Origin: Evansella clarkii
Lineage (GTDB): Bacteria; Bacillota; Bacilli; Bacillales; Salisediminibacteriaceae
Assembly: GCF_002019695.1 (NCBI RefSeq)
Contig: NZ_KV917376.1
Span: 2,534,670-2,598,669, forward strand
Direction: 5' to 3'
DNA length: 64,000 nt
In this document: piece after piece, positions 46,788 through 55,607 of the stretch
Layout of the letters: each line of letters begins with the position of its first letter
Numbering within the stretch: position 1 is the stretch's first letter
The notes under the pieces: generated by a model
What the model saw: only the letters and a program-made list of their open reading frames with translations
Databases searched by the model: none
What the model was told of the DNA's origin: nothing
Program-made: the position numbers and the translations under genes

Positions 46788-48611
46788 ATGAAAGAAGAAC
46801 ATAATGCTTTTACTATATCTGAACAGAAAGGATTCAGCATAAAAGATTCAAACGAAGAGCTGGTGAATTTGTTCCAATCATGGGACGACATAAATATGGG
46901 AGAAACGAAAGCTGGCTTTCCTGGCTTGATAAGAAATTTATTTAACGCCCTTGAAGAAACATCTCATGTAGTAATTTCAGATGAAAAGGGAAGTATGGCA
47001 TATGTTAGTGAATCGTTTTGCAGCATATTGAAATACAGGAAAGAGGAACTTGAAGGAAAGTACTATACAGAACTGCGGGACCGTTTAATGACCGGAAGTG
47101 ACAGGGAGAGGCTTAAAGAAGTGTTTTTATCAGGAACGAATTACGAGACAGAAACTATGCCTGTTTCTAAAGATGGCAACCCTTTTATTATGAAAACGAG
47201 TATAATGCCGCTGGTTAAATCAGAAGAAGGGATAACTAAGTTTTCGATCATACTCCATCAGGACATTACAAGACTGACGCAGGCAGAGAAAGCGATTAAG
47301 CAGCTGGCAAGTACTGATAATTTAACAGGGCTGCCAAACCGGGGCAAGTTTGAACAGGATGTTGCTGAATATATAGAAGGTGATAAGAGTCTTCAGAGAT
47401 CTTTCGCTGTTTTATTAATTGATCTTGACCGTCTCGGTTATTATAGTGAAATCCTTGGCCAGCATACAGGGGATAAACTGACAAGGAATATTGCGAACGC
47501 TCTTGTAGGGCTGAATCATAAGGGGATACAAATATACAGGTACGGGGCTAATGAATTTTCCATCCTTTTGAAAGAACCTGAATCAGCTTCAGAAGCAGAA
47601 GGGATTGCTAAGGACATCCTTCAATTGTTTAACAGTCCTTTCTCAGCTGATGGTGATGAGCTGATGTTATCCGCCAGTATTGGCATTACCGTATATCCTG
47701 ACCAGGGAAACACACAGGAAGCTGTTATTAATCATGCGGAAGACGCGATGCATCATGCAAAAGAAGCAGGTCAGGCAAACCTGCAATGGTTCAGACCTTC
47801 TATACGAACAAAGCAAAAGGAAAAATTAATTATGGAACGGAAGCTGCGGGCAGCAGTGGAGAATAAAGCTTTTCAATTGAAATACCAGCCTCAGATTGAT
47901 CTGAAGAATATGGCAGTGATCGGTGCAGAGGCATTAATAAGATGGGAAGATAAGGAACTGGGAGCTGTTTCTCCGGAAAGGTTTATTCCTCTGGCGGAAG
48001 AAACAGGGCTGATTAATCCGATTGGGGACTGGGTGCTGGAGGAAGCATGCAGACAGGCAAAGAAATGGAGTGATGAGGGATATTCATTACGCATCGGAAT
48101 TAATATTTCCCCGCTGCAGTTTCAAAAGCGAGGGTTTGTAGAAAAAGTAAATGCGGTTCTTCAGGACAGTGGCCTGGAACCTGGTAAGCTGGACTTAGAA
48201 ATTACCGAAAATCATTTACTTCGTAACAGAGAAGAAAGCCTTCGTACACTTGGAAAGCTCAAAAAAATCGGTATTCGGATTTCAATAGACGATTTCGGCA
48301 CGGGATATTCTTCGTTAAGCTATTTACAGCGCTTTCCTGTAGATACTCTGAAAATCGACCGGACATTCATTAAAGATATTATAAATAACAGTAAAGACCA
48401 GGCAATTGTTACATCGATTATACAACTGGCCCATAATATGAACCTGCGTGTTATTGCTGAAGGAGTGGAATCTTCGGATATGCTTCCCTTTTTAAACGCG
48501 AGAAACTGTAATGAAATGCAGGGTTTTTTATACAGTAAGCCTCTCCCTCCTTCCGAATTCACACAATACATAAAGATAATACCACCGGCTGAAATTCTGA
48601 CGGGCAGCTGA
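46788..48611 (+). CDS. PAS-GGDEF-EAL cyclic di-GMP protein
   Basis: 607 residues, AGAAGGAGGGAG upstream. PAS domain (about 45-165), GGDEF domain (about 170-335) in which the signature reads RYGANEF instead of GGDEF, and EAL domain (about 350-595) with EALIRW, the DDFGTGYSSLSYL loop and KIDRTFI. The EAL motifs for catalysis are intact while the GGDEF motif is degenerate. It therefore probably hydrolyses cyclic di-GMP, with GGDEF as a possible GTP-sensing part. The riboswitch upstream implies feedback by cyclic di-GMP. Confidence 0.94.
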   Translation: MKEEHNAFTISEQKGFSIKDSNEELVNLFQSWDDINMGETKAGFPGLIRNLFNALEETSHVVISDEKGSMAYVSESFCSILKYRKEELEGKYYTELRDRLMTGSDRERLKEVFLSGTNYETETMPVSKDGNPFIMKTSIMPLVKSEEGITKFSIILHQDITRLTQAEKAIKQLASTDNLTGLPNRGKFEQDVAEYIEGDKSLQRSFAVLLIDLDRLGYYSEILGQHTGDKLTRNIANALVGLNHKGIQIYRYGANEFSILLKEPESASEAEGIAKDILQLFNSPFSADGDELMLSASIGITVYPDQGNTQEAVINHAEDAMHHAKEAGQANLQWFRPSIRTKQKEKLIMERKLRAAVENKAFQLKYQPQIDLKNMAVIGAEALIRWEDKELGAVSPERFIPLAEETGLINPIGDWVLEEACRQAKKWSDEGYSLRIGINISPLQFQKRGFVEKVNAVLQDSGLEPGKLDLEITENHLLRNREESLRTLGKLKKIGIRISIDDFGTGYSSLSYLQRFPVDTLKIDRTFIKDIINNSKDQAIVTSIIQLAHNMNLRVIAEGVESSDMLPFLNARNCNEMQGFLYSKPLPPSEFTQYIKIIPPAEILTGS

Positions 48612-48621
48612 AATCAGGAAG

Positions 48622-48660
48622 AGACTCCACCTTGTTTATAGGCGGAGTCTTTGTTTTTTA
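48622..48660 (+). terminator. terminator after the GGDEF-EAL gene
   Basis: AGACTCCACC and GGCGGAGTCT arms (one mismatch) and TTGTTTTTT. Confidence 0.85.
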
Positions 48661-48773
48661 CAGTTATCCCTAATAATTTATTGAAAATAAACAAAAGTTA
48701 AAATTCCTATTTGCTATTGCTTTGGTTCATTATATGATAAACAGACAGGGAGAGATGAAAGAGAGGGAAGCGC

Positions 48774-49193
48774 TTGAACAAAAAGATTGAGAATGCCTTA
48801 TTTGGTGCATGGGCAATCGCGTTAACAGCAACAGCAGGTTCTTTGTACTTTTCAGAAATACAAAACTTCATACCGTGCACTCTATGCTGGTATCAGCGAA
48901 TATTCATGTATCCTCTTGTTATTATTTTGGCGATTGCTTCGGTCAGAAAAGATCCTGGCCAGGCTGTTTACACACTTTCGCTCAGCCTGGCAGGGGGAGG
49001 AATTGCGATCTATCATTATATGCTGGAAAAAATTCCTGCGCTTAATAACCAGGCTGCAGCGTGCGGGACGGTACCGTGTAATTACGAATATGTTAATTAT
49101 CTTGGTTTTATAACGATACCATTTATGTCGATGACCTCGTTTTTGCTGATCTCCGGACTGCTGATTTATATCATAAAAGTTTCTAAGGAGTGA
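48774..49193 (+). CDS. bdbC: disulfide oxidoreductase BdbC (DsbB family)
   Basis: 139 residues from TTG with AGAGAGGGAAG upstream. Four membrane helices; Cys pair CTLC at about 35-38 (IPCTLCWYQR is the family signature) and a second pair in CGTVPCNY near 97-102. It passes electrons from a thiol partner to quinone. Followed after 4 nt by the thioredoxin-like gene, its likely partner. Confidence 0.94.
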   Translation: MNKKIENALFGAWAIALTATAGSLYFSEIQNFIPCTLCWYQRIFMYPLVIILAIASVRKDPGQAVYTLSLSLAGGGIAIYHYMLEKIPALNNQAAACGTVPCNYEYVNYLGFITIPFMSMTSFLLISGLLIYIIKVSKE

Positions 49194-49197
49194 CTGT

Positions 49198-49659
49198 ATG
49201 AAAAAGTTAATTATTTTCGCTGTTATTATAGTAGTTCTTTTTTCTGCCCTGGCATTGATCACTTCCGCACAAAATAAGCAGCAGTCGGAAGGAAATCCGT
49301 TTGGAAAGAGTACGCTGCATCCCGAAACGATTAAACAACTGGAAGATCCGAATTACCAGAATATAATTCTCCCCGAAGAACTCTATTCTGCTCTTAAACT
49401 GGAAGAGAAAGTAACGGTTTATTTCTACAGCCCAACTTGTGAGTACTGTAACCTGGCAACTCCTCAAATTGTGTCAGTTGCTGAAGAACTTGGCACAGAA
49501 GTTAAGATGTTCAACCTCCTTGAGTTTGAACAAGGATGGAGAGAATACGAAATAGACGGAACACCGACATTAGTCCATTACGAGAATGGGCGTGAAACCG
49601 CCCGAATCGACGGACTGAGAGAAAGAGAGGACTATGAAAGCTTCCTTGGAAATAATTAA
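49198..49659 (+). CDS. membrane-anchored thioredoxin-like protein (BdbC partner)
   Basis: 153 residues; AAGGAGTG upstream. One N-terminal membrane helix, then a thioredoxin fold with YFYSPTCEYCNLATPQ (CxxC near 80-83) and a cis-Pro at GTPTLVHYENG. It is shorter than BdbD and closer to the thioredoxin/BdbA type. It probably oxidises or relays secreted-protein thiols with BdbC. Confidence 0.88.
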   Translation: MKKLIIFAVIIVVLFSALALITSAQNKQQSEGNPFGKSTLHPETIKQLEDPNYQNIILPEELYSALKLEEKVTVYFYSPTCEYCNLATPQIVSVAEELGTEVKMFNLLEFEQGWREYEIDGTPTLVHYENGRETARIDGLREREDYESFLGNN

Positions 49660-49671
49660 GTAAGAGATACA

Positions 49672-49706
49672 AAACAACTTCTGTCTAAAAGACCGGGGTT
49701 GTTTTA
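49672..49706 (+). terminator. weak terminator after the thioredoxin-like gene
   Basis: AAAACAAC and GTTGTTTT arms around a 19-base loop. Confidence 0.5.
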
Positions 49707-49861
49707 ATTTGCATATAATTTTCGAAAACAGACAGTGTTTGTTAAAATAAACACTCAAACTGTTTATAAAAAGGGTAAACAGGAAATTCATATAATAAAT
49801 AATGTGGAAAATGGGTATATTTTATGTAGAAGCTGCATACTACGCTGGGAGGTGAGCGGAA

Positions 49862-50146
49862 ATGAAGAAGTTGTTATTATACATAGGCATCGGTTTATTC
49901 ACGGGCTGGATTATTGCTATGGTAAGTAATTTTCAGATTTACCGTGAGACTACACAGCAGCCAATTTTATTCAGTCCACTGATTGACGGAATTGTGTTTA
50001 TGGCAATCATGCTTATATTGTATCTGGGCATTATTGGTTTATATAACCGTAGGCCGGCGAATGCCTCATATGCACTGGCAATACTGGGAGCTGTATCTCT
50101 TGGATTTGCGATCTTTCTTTATATGGCCAGTTTCCCGGGCACTTGA
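49862..50146 (+). CDS. hypothetical three-helix membrane protein
   Basis: 94 residues; GGGAGGTGAG upstream. Three membrane segments (about 4-22, 43-62, 70-90). I do not recognise the family. It stands alone with its own terminator. Confidence 0.7.
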   Translation: MKKLLLYIGIGLFTGWIIAMVSNFQIYRETTQQPILFSPLIDGIVFMAIMLILYLGIIGLYNRRPANASYALAILGAVSLGFAIFLYMASFPGT

Positions 50147-50179
50147 ACCACCTCGGTACAAAACAGACCTGTTCAGGTT

Positions 50180-50221
50180 AAAAAGGTTCCAATCATACAT
50201 TGATGATTGGAACCTTTTTTG
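50180..50221 (+). terminator. strong terminator
   Basis: AAAAAGGTTCCAATCAT and ATGATTGGAACCTTTTTT arms, perfect 17-bp stem. Confidence 0.93.
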
Positions 50222-50316
50222 GTGGTCTCAAACAGCCTGGCAATGTCCCGCCCCCTTTTTTATGTTATATTGATTTTGATCGAAATGTTTAGAAAATTTT
50301 GTGAGGAGCATTCAGA

Positions 50317-51486
50317 ATGATTACACTGCTGAAAAGTGGAGAGGTATACGCACCGGATTATCTGGGGCAAAAGGATATTCTTACAGCCGGAGGAAAAATT
50401 GCTGCGATTGAAGATAACATTGAGTTGCCAAACTCATTTAATGATCATATTGAGGTGTATGACGCAGCGGGAAAAATAATAATACCAGGGCTGATTGACG
50501 GTCACGTACATATAACAGGCGGGGGAGGAGAGGGCAGTTTTAAAACACGCACCCCGGAATTAATGCTTTCTGATTGTGTTAAAGGCGGAATAACTACTGT
50601 CGTAGGAGTTATTGGGACAGATGGTTCTACGAGGACGATGACAAACTTAATCGCAAAAGCGAAAGGGCTTACTGAAGAAGGGATTACCTGTTACTGCCTT
50701 AGCGGTAACTATCACGTTCCTGTGAAAACAGTTACCGGCTCTGTGGAGACAGATATTATCCTGATCCATGAGGTAATCGGAACAGGGGAAATCGCCATCG
50801 CAGACCACCGCTCATCACAGCCTGCCTTGCAGGAGCTGGCCCGCTTGTCAAGTGAATCGAGGATCGGAGGTTTACTTGCCGGAAAAGGAGGCGCTGTAGT
50901 AGTCCATGTAGGTGACAGCAGACAAAGGCTGACTCTTCTTGAGAAACTTGTAGAAAAAACAGACATTCCCATCAGTCAGTTTATTCCGACTCATATTAAC
51001 AGAAACAGGGAACTTCTTAAGGCAGGAATCGAGTATGGGAAAAGAGGGGGCTATATTGATTTAACGACGAGCAGTGTTCACGGAGAAGACAATGAACTGA
51101 GCAGCAGCAAATGCCTGAAAAAGCTTCTAGACAGTGGGGTTGATATATCAAGAATCAGTTTTACTTCTGACGGGCAGGGAAGCCTTCCAAAGTTTAATTC
51201 CTACGGAGAGCTGACAGGGATGGAAGTTGGCAGAGTAACAAGTCTTTTCCAGGAAGTCAGGAATGCATTTTTAAAAGAAGGGGTAACTATGGAAGACGCA
51301 GTGAGAACAGCAACTTCCAACCCTGCTGAGATGCTGAAGCTAACTGAAAAAGGAAGGATAGAAGCTGGAAAAGACGCAGATTTTGCGTTACTGGACAGAA
51401 CAGATTACTCAGTTAGCGGGGTCATAGCTTTAGGAAAATGGATGATGAAGGAAAAGGAAATTATTAAAAAAGGGACATTTGAATAA
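50317..51486 (+). CDS. iadA: isoaspartyl dipeptidase
   Basis: 389 residues, amidohydrolase fold. Metal ligands in GLIDGHVHITGG, the active-site loops THINRNRELL and FTSDGQGSLPKFN (Asp ligand), and substrate-binding GEGSFKTRTPE. It removes isoaspartyl residues from dipeptides produced by damaged proteins. TGTGAGGAGC gives the ribosome binding site. Confidence 0.93.
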   Translation: MITLLKSGEVYAPDYLGQKDILTAGGKIAAIEDNIELPNSFNDHIEVYDAAGKIIIPGLIDGHVHITGGGGEGSFKTRTPELMLSDCVKGGITTVVGVIGTDGSTRTMTNLIAKAKGLTEEGITCYCLSGNYHVPVKTVTGSVETDIILIHEVIGTGEIAIADHRSSQPALQELARLSSESRIGGLLAGKGGAVVVHVGDSRQRLTLLEKLVEKTDIPISQFIPTHINRNRELLKAGIEYGKRGGYIDLTTSSVHGEDNELSSSKCLKKLLDSGVDISRISFTSDGQGSLPKFNSYGELTGMEVGRVTSLFQEVRNAFLKEGVTMEDAVRTATSNPAEMLKLTEKGRIEAGKDADFALLDRTDYSVSGVIALGKWMMKEKEIIKKGTFE

Positions 51487-51494
51487 GCATTAAA

Positions 51495-51538
51495 CAGCAG
51501 CCAGGAGGATCTTTCTCCCAGGCTGCTGTTTTGCCTTT
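51495..51538. terminator. bidirectional terminator
   Basis: CAGCAGCC-GGAG and CTCC-GGCTGCTG arms, TTTTG on the plus side, between convergent genes. Confidence 0.8.
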
Positions 51539-51539
51539 T

Positions 51540-52253
51540 TTAAGCTTTCTCACAGATAAAACAGGCATAATCAAAATACGCAAGATATTTATTTGTCAGC
51601 TCCATATGTTTTTCCAGTGTTTCAATGTGTTCTTGCTGAAGCTGAGGATCGAGTACAAATTCAGGAATATTACTCTCTTCTTCAGGTTCGCCTGTAACAT
51701 CGTCACCGTATACAATTTCTTTACTGGTAAACTGATAGCGGGAAAACAGCTTTTTCCATTCGTTCTCACTTAAAAGTGATTTAAATCCATAAAACTTTTT
51801 GTATTCCTGCAGTATTTCTTCGGGAAGTCCTCCTGAATAGACTGGTTCCAGCATACATACTTTTCCCCCAGGTTTCAGCAATCTGCAGAATTTCTCTATA
51901 CAGTTTTCCGGATCAACGAAGGAGAGAACGGATTCACCAATAATAAGATCAAACTGTTTGTCCTGGAAATTCTGTTCAAGAAAACAACCTTCTATCCATG
52001 TTATTCCTGGAACCCCTTCATGTCTCTGCCTTGCTTTTTTGATCATTTTTCGGTTTTTGTCAATGGCCGTTACTTTTGCCTTACTGTTACAGGCAAGTTT
52101 TTTGGCTGTATCTCCTAAACCACAGCCTATTTCCACAACCTCCTTACCTTCGGTTACACATAAGCGTTCAAGCAGCTGGTCGGTAAAATCTCCTCCTCCA
52201 GGATGGGCGTTAGTCACTCCATATGCAGCAAGCATTTCCGTGTATTTACTCAT
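51540..52253 (-). CDS. SAM-dependent methyltransferase
   Basis: 237 residues from ATG 52253, with AAAGGAGG upstream. Class I Rossmann fold: motif I VVEIGCGLGDTAKKLA, acidic strand end VTAIDKN, and FDLIIGESVLSFVDPENCIEKFCRLLKPGGKVCMLEPV. The final third contains a conserved-looking Glu/Gln-rich helix. Substrate unknown; a small molecule is likely. Confidence 0.88.
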   Translation of the reverse strand: MSKYTEMLAAYGVTNAHPGGGDFTDQLLERLCVTEGKEVVEIGCGLGDTAKKLACNSKAKVTAIDKNRKMIKKARQRHEGVPGITWIEGCFLEQNFQDKQFDLIIGESVLSFVDPENCIEKFCRLLKPGGKVCMLEPVYSGGLPEEILQEYKKFYGFKSLLSENEWKKLFSRYQFTSKEIVYGDDVTGEPEEESNIPEFVLDPQLQQEHIETLEKHMELTNKYLAYFDYACFICEKA

Positions 52254-52372
52254 AGCAAACCTCCTTTGAATCAATATATGCAAAATGACTGCAAGGTCGT
52301 GACAGTTGTCCAATCCTTCTTTTGACTATGAAATACAATATGAGTGTAAGGGATAAAAAGGAGGTGCTGTCT

Positions 52373-52630
52373 ATGGGAAATGGCCATCATTATTATGATC
52401 TGTGCTGTAAACACAAAGGGAAAGTGGTTACAATTCATGACCGTTCAGGGAAGGTATATACAGGAAGGATAATGCATGTTGACCATCAGAACGTGTGGCT
52501 TGAACCAGTCCGCTCCGGAGCAGGAGGATTTGGCTTCGGATGGGGGTGGGGCTGGGGAGGATTATGGTTCCCGGTTGCTTTAGCTGCCATTGGAGGATTT
52601 GCATTGGGTGCCGCATTCTTCTGGTGGTAA
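52373..52630 (+). CDS. Gly/Trp-rich small protein with LSm-like N terminus
   Basis: 85 residues from ATG 52373 (AAAAGGAGGTG upstream). YYDLCCKHKGKVVTIHDRSGKVYTGRIMHVDHQNVWLEP is paralogous to the start of the protein at 41504. A Gly/Trp/Phe stretch and WFPVALAAIGGFALGAAFFWW close it. Possibly a coat or envelope protein. Confidence 0.75.
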   Translation: MGNGHHYYDLCCKHKGKVVTIHDRSGKVYTGRIMHVDHQNVWLEPVRSGAGGFGFGWGWGWGGLWFPVALAAIGGFALGAAFFWW

Positions 52631-52661
52631 AACAGGAGAAGGGTGAATGCTTGCGATCATT

Positions 52662-52689
52662 GCCGGTTCCAGGGGAGCCGGCTTTTTTT
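52662..52689 (+). terminator. terminator
   Basis: GCCGG...CC and GG...CCGGC arms followed by seven T. The remaining gap to 53003 holds no gene; a TATAAT at 52926-52931 may be the -10 of the next gene. Confidence 0.85.
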
Positions 52690-53003
52690 GTTTCATTCGA
52701 CAATGGGTAACAGATATGGTCAATTTAACACTCTTTTCAAATACTGTCATGGAATGATAAAATAAAAATCAATTTAAATATTTCGAAACAGGCAGTTTCC
52801 TGCTGATATTCAGGAAGATAAAAGGAATACAAAGCCCCGAAGAGAATATGCGGATATGCCCGGCAGGTAGTTTTACCTATGATTTCTTTCATATAAAGCA
52901 GGGTTCTTTTCCAAAAGAAATTATGTATAATAGAATACGGGTAATTTAAGAGAGCAATATTAAACATGCCTTAACGGCAAAAAAGGTTAAAGGAGTCAGT
53001 CCT

Positions 53004-53660
53004 ATGAAAAGAGGGTTAGGGGCTTTTATCATCGTCTGCCTGCTATTTATAAGCGCTTGTACAAGTGATGAAACGCCAGCTGATACTAACACGATAAACG
53101 CCAGCGGGAACAGCGATCTCGATACATTAATCTTAACAAATGAACGCCTGGTGGATGAAGTTTCCGAGGAAAGAAAGGAAAACGACCGACTGAGCGAGCG
53201 TATTGCAGAACTGGAGGAAGAAAACAGGATATTGAAAGATGATTTACTTACCTATAAACAGAGGGTGATAGATCAGGAAAACTATCGGATGGATGAAATG
53301 AAATTAAAAGTTACTATTGATGAACTTGCTAAGGATATTTTCCATGCAATGCATACGGATGATCATAACTTACTAAATGAACTTACTGCTGACAATATCA
53401 CATCTGTTTCCGCCAATAGTACTCTGGAGATTGAGGAAGAAGATGGCAGGCTGCAAACCTTCCATTACTTAAAGCTTAATTCAGTGAATTATTCAAGGCA
53501 GTCGGCCTTTGAATATAATCAGGAGGATAGTAAGTTCGTCGCTTTATACACTTTTTATTCTGCAGAGGAAAAGGACGTCCATCTAATAACAGAGGTTCAG
53601 CTTACTTTTAAAGAAGAGGAAAGTTGGAAGTTAGCATCTATACAATATAATCATAAATAA
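53004..53660 (+). CDS. lipoprotein with coiled-coil
   Basis: 218 residues; AAAGGAGTC upstream. Signal peptide with lipobox FISAC (Cys19), a Thr/Ser/Asn linker, a coiled-coil of Glu/Leu/Arg heptads (about 45-95) and a C-terminal alpha+beta domain resembling a small NTF2-like/IseA fold (DIFHAMHTDDHNLLNELTADNI... WKLASIQYN). I do not recognise the family with certainty. Confidence 0.82.
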   Translation: MKRGLGAFIIVCLLFISACTSDETPADTNTINASGNSDLDTLILTNERLVDEVSEERKENDRLSERIAELEEENRILKDDLLTYKQRVIDQENYRMDEMKLKVTIDELAKDIFHAMHTDDHNLLNELTADNITSVSANSTLEIEEEDGRLQTFHYLKLNSVNYSRQSAFEYNQEDSKFVALYTFYSAEEKDVHLITEVQLTFKEEESWKLASIQYNHK

Positions 53661-53666
53661 ATTTAT

Positions 53667-53786
53667 CCCGATGTAACCGTCCGTAATACTCCCGCCTCAA
53701 AACATGAGTGGATAACATCCCGATTGGTTCAACTAACAATCAGTGGGGGATGAATAAAACCCCAACTGATTGAAGGTTCACTTTAT
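53667..53786 (+). repeat. dispersed structured repeat, deleted copy 4
   Basis: Identical in most places to copies 2 and 3 but missing about 33 bases between GAGTGGA and TAACATCCC. The right arms of two helices (GCGGGAG and ACGGACG) are gone. The last hairpin is also weakened (GGGGG against CCCC-AACTG). Confidence 0.9.
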
Positions 53787-53849
53787 AAATTGAATCAATT
53801 TCATAATTCGAGATTTTCATCATTAATTCGAACTTTATCTTAAAATGTT

Positions 53850-54300
53850 ACTTTTTTGTTCGATTTTCGCTTCAGACGGACGCGTTCTGCAGGTGCGGCT
53901 TCAACTAATTTTTTATGACGGCTGAATGCCGTCAAAAATGGATTTTCAGCTCGCACTTTTCCCGCAGGAACGAGCATCTTCTTCACCGCAAATGCATCGA
54001 GTTGTCTCGACGGATATTCTACGGAGCTAAGCTTGCAAAACTCTTTTTGCGACGAGTAACCGCAGGAGCAAAACTCTTTTTGCGACGAGTAACCGCAGGA
54101 GCAAACTCTTTTTTGCGACGAGTAACCGCAGGAGCAAAACTCTTTTTGCGACGAGTAACCGCAGGAGCAAAACTCTTTTTGCGACGAGTAACCGCAGGAG
54201 CAGAGGAAGAGACAGTCACCGCCGTCTTCCGTTACAATCGAAAAGTAATGTTCGTCTTTTTTTATGCCAAGTCTATATATGAAATTCATTCAATTAAGCC
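53850..54300 (-). repeat. coding-like repeat element with 33-bp tandem array, copy A
   Basis: On the minus strand one frame stays open for 149 codons (54289 to 53840): it begins MNFIYRLGIKKDEHYFS, passes through SCGYSSQKEFC repeats and ends with ARAENPFLTAFS, KLVEAAPAERVRLKRKSN. The ends match the element at 57556 in the opposite orientation. No convincing ribosome binding site is present. The whole element looks like a member of a repeat family that keeps an open frame. Confidence 0.65.
54035..54199. repeat. five-unit 33-bp tandem repeat
   Basis: GCAAAACTC starts at 54035, 54068, 54101, 54134 and 54167, exactly 33 bp apart; units are identical but for one A/T slip in the third. Because 33 is divisible by three, both strands remain open (LFLRRVTAGAK on plus, SCGYSSQKEFC on minus). 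There is no spacer sequence, so it is not a CRISPR. Confidence 0.95.
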
Positions 54301-54367
54301 TTAAATGAAATAATTAGTTAGTACAGCAGCCAGGGGGGAGCAGCCCTGGCTGTTTTGCTTATATCTG

Positions 54368-54607
54368 TTATAAAAGGAAGAAATATATAAAATGAACACT
54401 TATGTAGAAAAGATAAATAGCTGCTGACACGAAGAAAAAAGGTATAAAACGTTTTAATAATTTATCCAGAAGATTCACCGTTCCAGTAACGGCAAGTTCT
54501 TTTTTTTCTGAGATGTTATCATCAGCTGTACTACTTATATTATTCTTCTGATTATAAACAGACGGATAATTATTAATAAGTGGTGATGTAAGAGACAGTG
54601 TTTTCAT
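54368..54607 (-). CDS. hypothetical small membrane protein
   Basis: 79 residues, GAAGGAGGAAAAAA upstream of the ATG. Polar Ser/Asn-rich N terminus (1-45) and a hydrophobic C-terminal helix (about 52-78, rich in Phe). Unknown family. Confidence 0.65.
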   Translation of the reverse strand: MKTLSLTSPLINNYPSVYNQKNNISSTADDNISEKKELAVTGTVNLLDKLLKRFIPFFFVSAAIYLFYISVHFIYFFLL

Positions 54608-54812
54608 TTTTTTCCTCCTTCAGGCTTGTCCATTTTATTTCCTTCCCCATTTGTTCTCTTCAGCATTTACCGGCCGGAGTTGAACGGGTTAGTTATATCT
54701 TCTCCGGCCAGTTTCTGCATAATTTCTTCTTATACATAGAAGAACTAGTCCAGTGAAAGCTTTTTTAAAATCTATGCGGTTTCTGCTGAAACTATGCTGT
54801 GTGCTCTCAATT

Positions 54813-55037
54813 TTATTTTTCCATGTTTATTTTCTGCTTGCCGCCAGGGTGAACGGGCCACTCGGGGACGGGGTCAGAATCTGATGGCTGGAAACCAGCA
54901 TCATGCTGATAAAGCTTTGCCAGGTAAAGAACAGAATGATTTAACTGATCGAGTTTCTTTTCAATTCGGTAGAGCAAATAAAAAGTTACAGCGACAGGAA
55001 AACCATATTCTCCTATAAGGACTGGCCAAAATTCCAT
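54813..55037 (-). CDS. YvrJ-family protein
   Basis: 74 residues; GGAAGGAGGAAA upstream. MEFWPVLIGEYGFPVAVTFYLLYRIEKKLDQLNHSV is the YvrJ family pattern: one membrane helix and a short amphipathic helix. Family function unknown. It belongs with the DUF2922 and DUF1659 genes upstream, a trio often seen together in Bacillaceae. Confidence 0.88.
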   Translation of the reverse strand: MEFWPVLIGEYGFPVAVTFYLLYRIEKKLDQLNHSVLYLAKLYQHDAGFQPSDSDPVPEWPVHPGGKQKINMEK

Positions 55038-55135
55038 TGGGTATTTCCTCCTTCCTGTATGAAAGTGCTATTCCTGCGTTTTTTCGGCTATTTAATAAAA
55101 CACGGAGAGAAACGCTTCTCTCCGTGTACTTCCAA

Positions 55136-55357
55136 TTAATCTTCAAACTCAAAGTTCTGAACGGTACGTTCAACTAATCTGGCGCCACGCTTTTTTACAA
55201 ATGCTCCTTCCCGTGATGTGAAAACATTGTTGCTGATTATTTCATCCATCGCTGCTTCAACTGCCTGTTCGTTCACAGGCTCAGCAGGTTCGTCAATAGA
55301 AAGTGTTACACTTTTTCCTCCCTGGTTTAGAAAAAGAAGTTCAAGTTTTTTTGCCAT
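55136..55357 (-). CDS. DUF2922 family protein
   Basis: 73 residues; AGAGAGGAGGTG upstream. MAKKLELLFLNQGGKSVTLSIDEPAEPVNEQAVEAAMDEII matches DUF2922, a short all-beta/alpha family of unknown function. Follows the DUF1659 gene after 37 bp. Confidence 0.88.
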   Translation of the reverse strand: MAKKLELLFLNQGGKSVTLSIDEPAEPVNEQAVEAAMDEIISNNVFTSREGAFVKKRGARLVERTVQNFEFED

Positions 55358-55394
55358 TTAACGGCACCTCCTCTCTTTTAAATTTCAGCTGATA

Positions 55395-55607
55395 CTATTC
55401 AGCCAGTTCGTAACTGTTGTTTCGCTCCACCCTATGGAGTTCGTGCTGCTGTAAGGAAGAAATTGCTACAGCCGCGTTAAACAAATTTTCATTTGAAGCC
55501 TGAGGCAGAATGTTTCTGAACTGTCTTACTTTAAAAACAGGGTCCCCGTCAGTTGTGTAATCCGCAATATACACCACAGACAGCCGGGTAGATGTTAAGT
55601 CTCCCAT
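55395..55607 (-). CDS. DUF1659 family protein
   Basis: 70 residues from ATG 55607; AAAGGAGGTGATAAG upstream decides this start. TSTRLSVVYIADYTTDGDPVFKVRQFRNILPQAS matches DUF1659. First gene of the DUF1659-DUF2922-YvrJ group. Confidence 0.88.
   Translation of the reverse strand: MGDLTSTRLSVVYIADYTTDGDPVFKVRQFRNILPQASNENLFNAAVAISSLQQHELHRVERNNSYELAE

Noticed and set aside
53667-53786. Repeat copy 4 as a terminator for the lipoprotein gene only
   Set aside because: It contains a hairpin, but its sequence clearly belongs to the dispersed repeat family and no T-run follows.
54035-54199. Regularly spaced 33-bp repeats as a CRISPR array
   Set aside because: Units are directly abutting with no unique spacers, and no cas genes are in the window.
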